Both the position numbers and the translations under genes were made by a program. Shown here one piece after another: positions 61,354 to 64,000 of a stretch of 64,000 nt of DNA. Position 1 is the first letter of the stretch. Every line of letters starts with the position of its first letter. The stretch spans positions 1,612,001 to 1,676,000 of the forward strand of contig JANUWF010001937.1 in NCBI GenBank assembly GCA_026120185.1, given 5' to 3'. Below the pieces are notes generated by a model, which had not been told where the DNA came from, made no database searches, and saw only the letters and a program-made list of their open reading frames with translations. This stretch comes from Voacanga thouarsii (Eukaryota > Streptophyta > Magnoliopsida > Gentianales > Apocynaceae).

Positions 61354-62583
61354 ACCACAGTGTAGATGGGGTGCCTGATCCAATACGGCGGGTGCAGTAG
61401 ACCAAGGAGAAATTTTTTAATTTTCCTTATAATTTTTCTTGCAATTTCTTTTGTTTTTGGGGTCCATACCAGGCGAAATTAATATTTTTACAATATTTAA
61501 TATTCATTGAATATTTTGCATGAAAAATATTAGTAAGGGATTTTAGGATTATACAAGACTATTAATTAATTAATTAATGTGTTTAATTCTATTATCTGGG
61601 CACTTAGGTTTAAAAAATAGAAAAGCATGAAAACGTCTACTGTTTTCTAGCTTGCTATTTTTTTCAAGTACCTCTGTGCACGGTCTCTCAAAGACCAAAG
61701 TCTTTGGGAATATTTTTGACAAGGAAAATATTTTTCTACAAATTAAATGGTTATTTTAACTTCAACAAAAAATTAATCCTTAGATATTTTCTCAAAGAAT
61801 TTAATTCTTGACATAGAAAATATATTGGATTTAGATATTTTTGTAAGTTAAAATAGAAAGCCATTTTGTTTTATTTTAGCACAAAGAAAAATTATTTTAT
61901 CAAATAAACTTGAGACCAAAGTCACTAGAAAGTTTTAATTGGAAAATTTTTGAAATCATTAAGTTTTTTAACTTGAATAAAATTAGTCCATGGAAAAATC
62001 TCTCAAAGGATATATACCTTGACATAGAGATTTTAATGGATTTAGACATTTTATTTTTGAGTTAAATGGAAAACTTAATGGAAATTTCAAAAGGATATTT
62101 TTCAGAAAATCTTTATTTTAAAAGACTAAGTGGGAGAGGGGTTCCAAGGGCTCTATGGCTTTTATCACGATCCTCATTTGAGATCGTGGGTCCCTTCGCA
62201 TCACCCTGGGAGTGAACCCATATAGAATGGGGATACCACAAGGATCTAGATCTAATGGACGGATGTAATCAATAACTCGGGGAACGTTCTATGATCGGCC
62301 AGCACCTCATTGGAGGTCATAGTGCGAGGTATGTCCATAGGAAATGAGAGGAAATGACCATCCCCTCGATGGAGTTATTTTCTAGATTATTACCTAGAAG
62401 GAAAATTAATTTGTGATGGTTAACACATTTAGCTTAGGGAACTGTTAATCTTCCCAAGAAGGTATGTCAATTTTCCTAAGAGCCAAATTAATTATTATCA
62501 GTTTTGATAATAAGGATAAAGTGCACAAATTTATTTTGTTTTCACAAACTAAATTCTTTTCCTTAATTTTCTATTTTTCAGAA

Positions 62584-63540
62584 ATGGTGAGAGGTTCTTT
62601 TAGTCCATTGGCCATTATTCTCAGAGAGAATAAGCTAACGAGACCAAACTATATAGACTGGAAGAGGAACCTGGACATAATACTCACAGTAAAAGAGTAT
62701 AAGTATGTCCTTTACGAAAGCTGCCCTGTTATCAGGGAGGGTTCCACAGCCGAGGAGCATGAGGCTAAGAAGGCCGACGAGATGGCTCGTTGTTACATGT
62801 TGGCCTCCATGTCTAATGTACTCCAATCCAAACATGAGCACATAGCTATTGCGTATGATATAACTCAATCATTAGCCACGATGTTCGAAGATAAGAGCCG
62901 GCCCACAAGGTAGGAAGCTCTTCGAACTATTATAAACACTAAGATGGCTGAGGAAGCATCAGCCACAGAGTATATATTCAAGATGATTGCCGCTTTCGAG
63001 GAGGAAAAAATCTTAGGAGCTATCATTGATCCCGAGAGCCAAGTGGATATGGTTCTAGAATCTCTACCGGGTTCTTTTACTCAGTTCAAGTTAAATTACA
63101 ACATTAACAAGTTAAATATGAGTTTAACTGAGTTAATGAAGGAGCTCCAGATTGCGGAGAAGGTCATGAAGCTACAATCAAAGGCTATGATTGCTAAGGC
63201 TTCATCTTCTAGAATTGGGCCTAAGCCCAGAATGTTCAAGAAGAAGAAGGGGAACGCAGCGGCCCAACCCAAGACCCAGCCCAAAGATAAACCCAAGGGC
63301 AAGTGCTTTAAAAGTGGACTGAAGGGATATTGGAAAAATGAGTGTCCAGATCTTCAAGCTAAGAAGAACCCCACAAATAATATTTTCTATCTAGAGTCTA
63401 TGTCAATGTTTAGATCAACTTCCACTTGGATTGTTGATTCAGGAGCCATTGATCACATCTGTAACTCCTTATATGGGTTTAGAAAGATTAGACGACTCCA
63501 AAAGAGCGAAAATGGACTATGTGTGAGAAATGAAGCATAA
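62584..63540 (+). pseudogene. copia gag-protease start, copy 2
   Basis: The start chosen is the ATG at 62584 (MVRGSFSPLAIILRENKL). The same frame is also open upstream to 62464, in the leader. Gag is of UBN2 type with KADEMARCYMLASMSNVLQ and a TAG at 62911-62913 in place of a sense codon. The frame then continues through QVDMVLESLPGSFTQFKLNY to the knuckle CFKSGLKGYWKNEC, in which the second Cys is Ser and the His is Tyr, so zinc binding is lost. The protease site WIVDSGAIDHIC is intact. A frame change after it leads to a stop at 63538-63540. Confidence 0.9.
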
Positions 63541-64000
63541 GTTTGGGCCCTTGCAGTGGGAGAACTGGATCTTATTTTTTTATTGTAATAGATTAGTTGT
63601 TTTGAAAGATATTTTATATATACCTGGATTTTGATAGAATTTGATTTCGATTGCGAAAATAATAAATTAAGGATATTCTGTATCTTTTCATTCTGGTATT
63701 TCTATCAGTAGAGATGGAGAAATTTTATGTATTGGGCACATGTATGGAAATCTATTTTTCTTCAACCTTATTAACAATCAATTAAATAACGCTCAATCTG
63801 AACCTTTAACAAGGAAGAGAAAGACTAATGTCAATGACTCTTATCTTTGGCATCTAAGGTTGGGTCATATAAACTCAATTAGGATTCAGAGGTTAATCCA
63901 TGATGGGCTTTTGGGCTCATTGAGATTGGAAAATTTGCCTCAGTGTGAGTCCTGCTTAATGGGAAAGATGACTAAAAGGTCATTTACACCGAAGATAAAT
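63541..64000 (+). pseudogene. copia protease tail and GAG-pre-integrase domain, copy 2
   Basis: After the stop the homology continues in other frames: LDLFFYCNRLVVLKDILYIP, then SYLWHLRLGHINSIRIQRLI and CESCLMGKMTKRSF, the GAG-pre-integrase knuckle. The integrase core begins beyond the window. A stop after IPGF (ATTTTGATAG, about 63629) breaks the frame. Confidence 0.85.

Larger units (their letters stand above)
59107..64000 (+). mobile_element. Ty1-copia retrotransposon, copy 2 (cut by the window edge)
   Basis: 5' LTR 59107-60908, primer binding site, leader, gag, protease and GAG-pre-integrase, in the same order as copy 1 but on the opposite strand. It runs out of the window in front of the integrase core. 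An in-frame TAG in gag, a damaged zinc knuckle and a frame change after the protease indicate a defective copy. Confidence 0.93.

Noticed and set aside
1..64000. CRISPR arrays, bacterial operons, rRNA or organellar insertions
   Set aside because: No regular spacer-repeat pattern of CRISPR type, no ribosomal or organellar genes, and all recognisable coding sequence belongs to plant transposable elements.

Overview
This is a eudicot-type plant nuclear window: AT-rich, with no host gene that I can recognise, and built almost entirely of transposable elements. Most of it can be taken apart into nested insertions whose borders are fixed by target-site duplications (TSDs) that I matched by eye.

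Layout. 1-384: 3' end of a long Tekay/Del-type Ty3-gypsy LTR, sitting inside a minus-strand Ty1-copia element (385-5724). 5725-8280: minus-strand Athila/Ogre-like remnant (decayed gag plus LTR). 8285-24180: another Athila-like LTR, split by a complete 14.0-kb CACTA (En/Spm) DNA transposon at 8844-22886 (TSD TCT). The CACTA carries two minus-strand genes. One is a tnp2-type transposase with four phase-consistent exons and a single nonsense codon. The other is a TNPA/Transposase_24-type gene with a 3.7-kb intron full of repeats. 24185-56160: a decayed copia reverse transcriptase (layer 1) split by a 31-kb Tekay-like element C (TSD AAAGA). C is in turn interrupted twice. Element A (minus strand, Athila-like, TSD TAATT) lies in its reverse transcriptase; A itself contains element B (TSD CGTGT) and a 4.4-kb Tekay-type LTR. 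Element F (TSD TTCAG/CTCAG) lies in C's 3' LTR; F itself contains a 3.8-kb solo LTR H (TSD TTAGT). 56160-59106: AT-rich sequence, an orphan CACTA-like terminus and a truncated copia LTR. 59107-64000: a second copia element of the same family as the first, on the plus strand, running off the window.

Function. Nothing here looks like a working host pathway. Every retroelement coding region that I could read has stops, frameshifts or missing domains. A and B have intact LTR pairs and priming sites but no recognisable pol, so they are non-autonomous elements that would need enzymes in trans. The CACTA is the best preserved element: perfect TSD, matching termini, and an open frame through most of the transposase. 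The most unusual signals are non-coding. They are a series of five short hairpins in the promoter part of the element A LTR, GC-rich palindromic cassettes just upstream of the TATA box in several unrelated LTR families, and a tRNA-like A-box/B-box pair inside a Tekay-type LTR.
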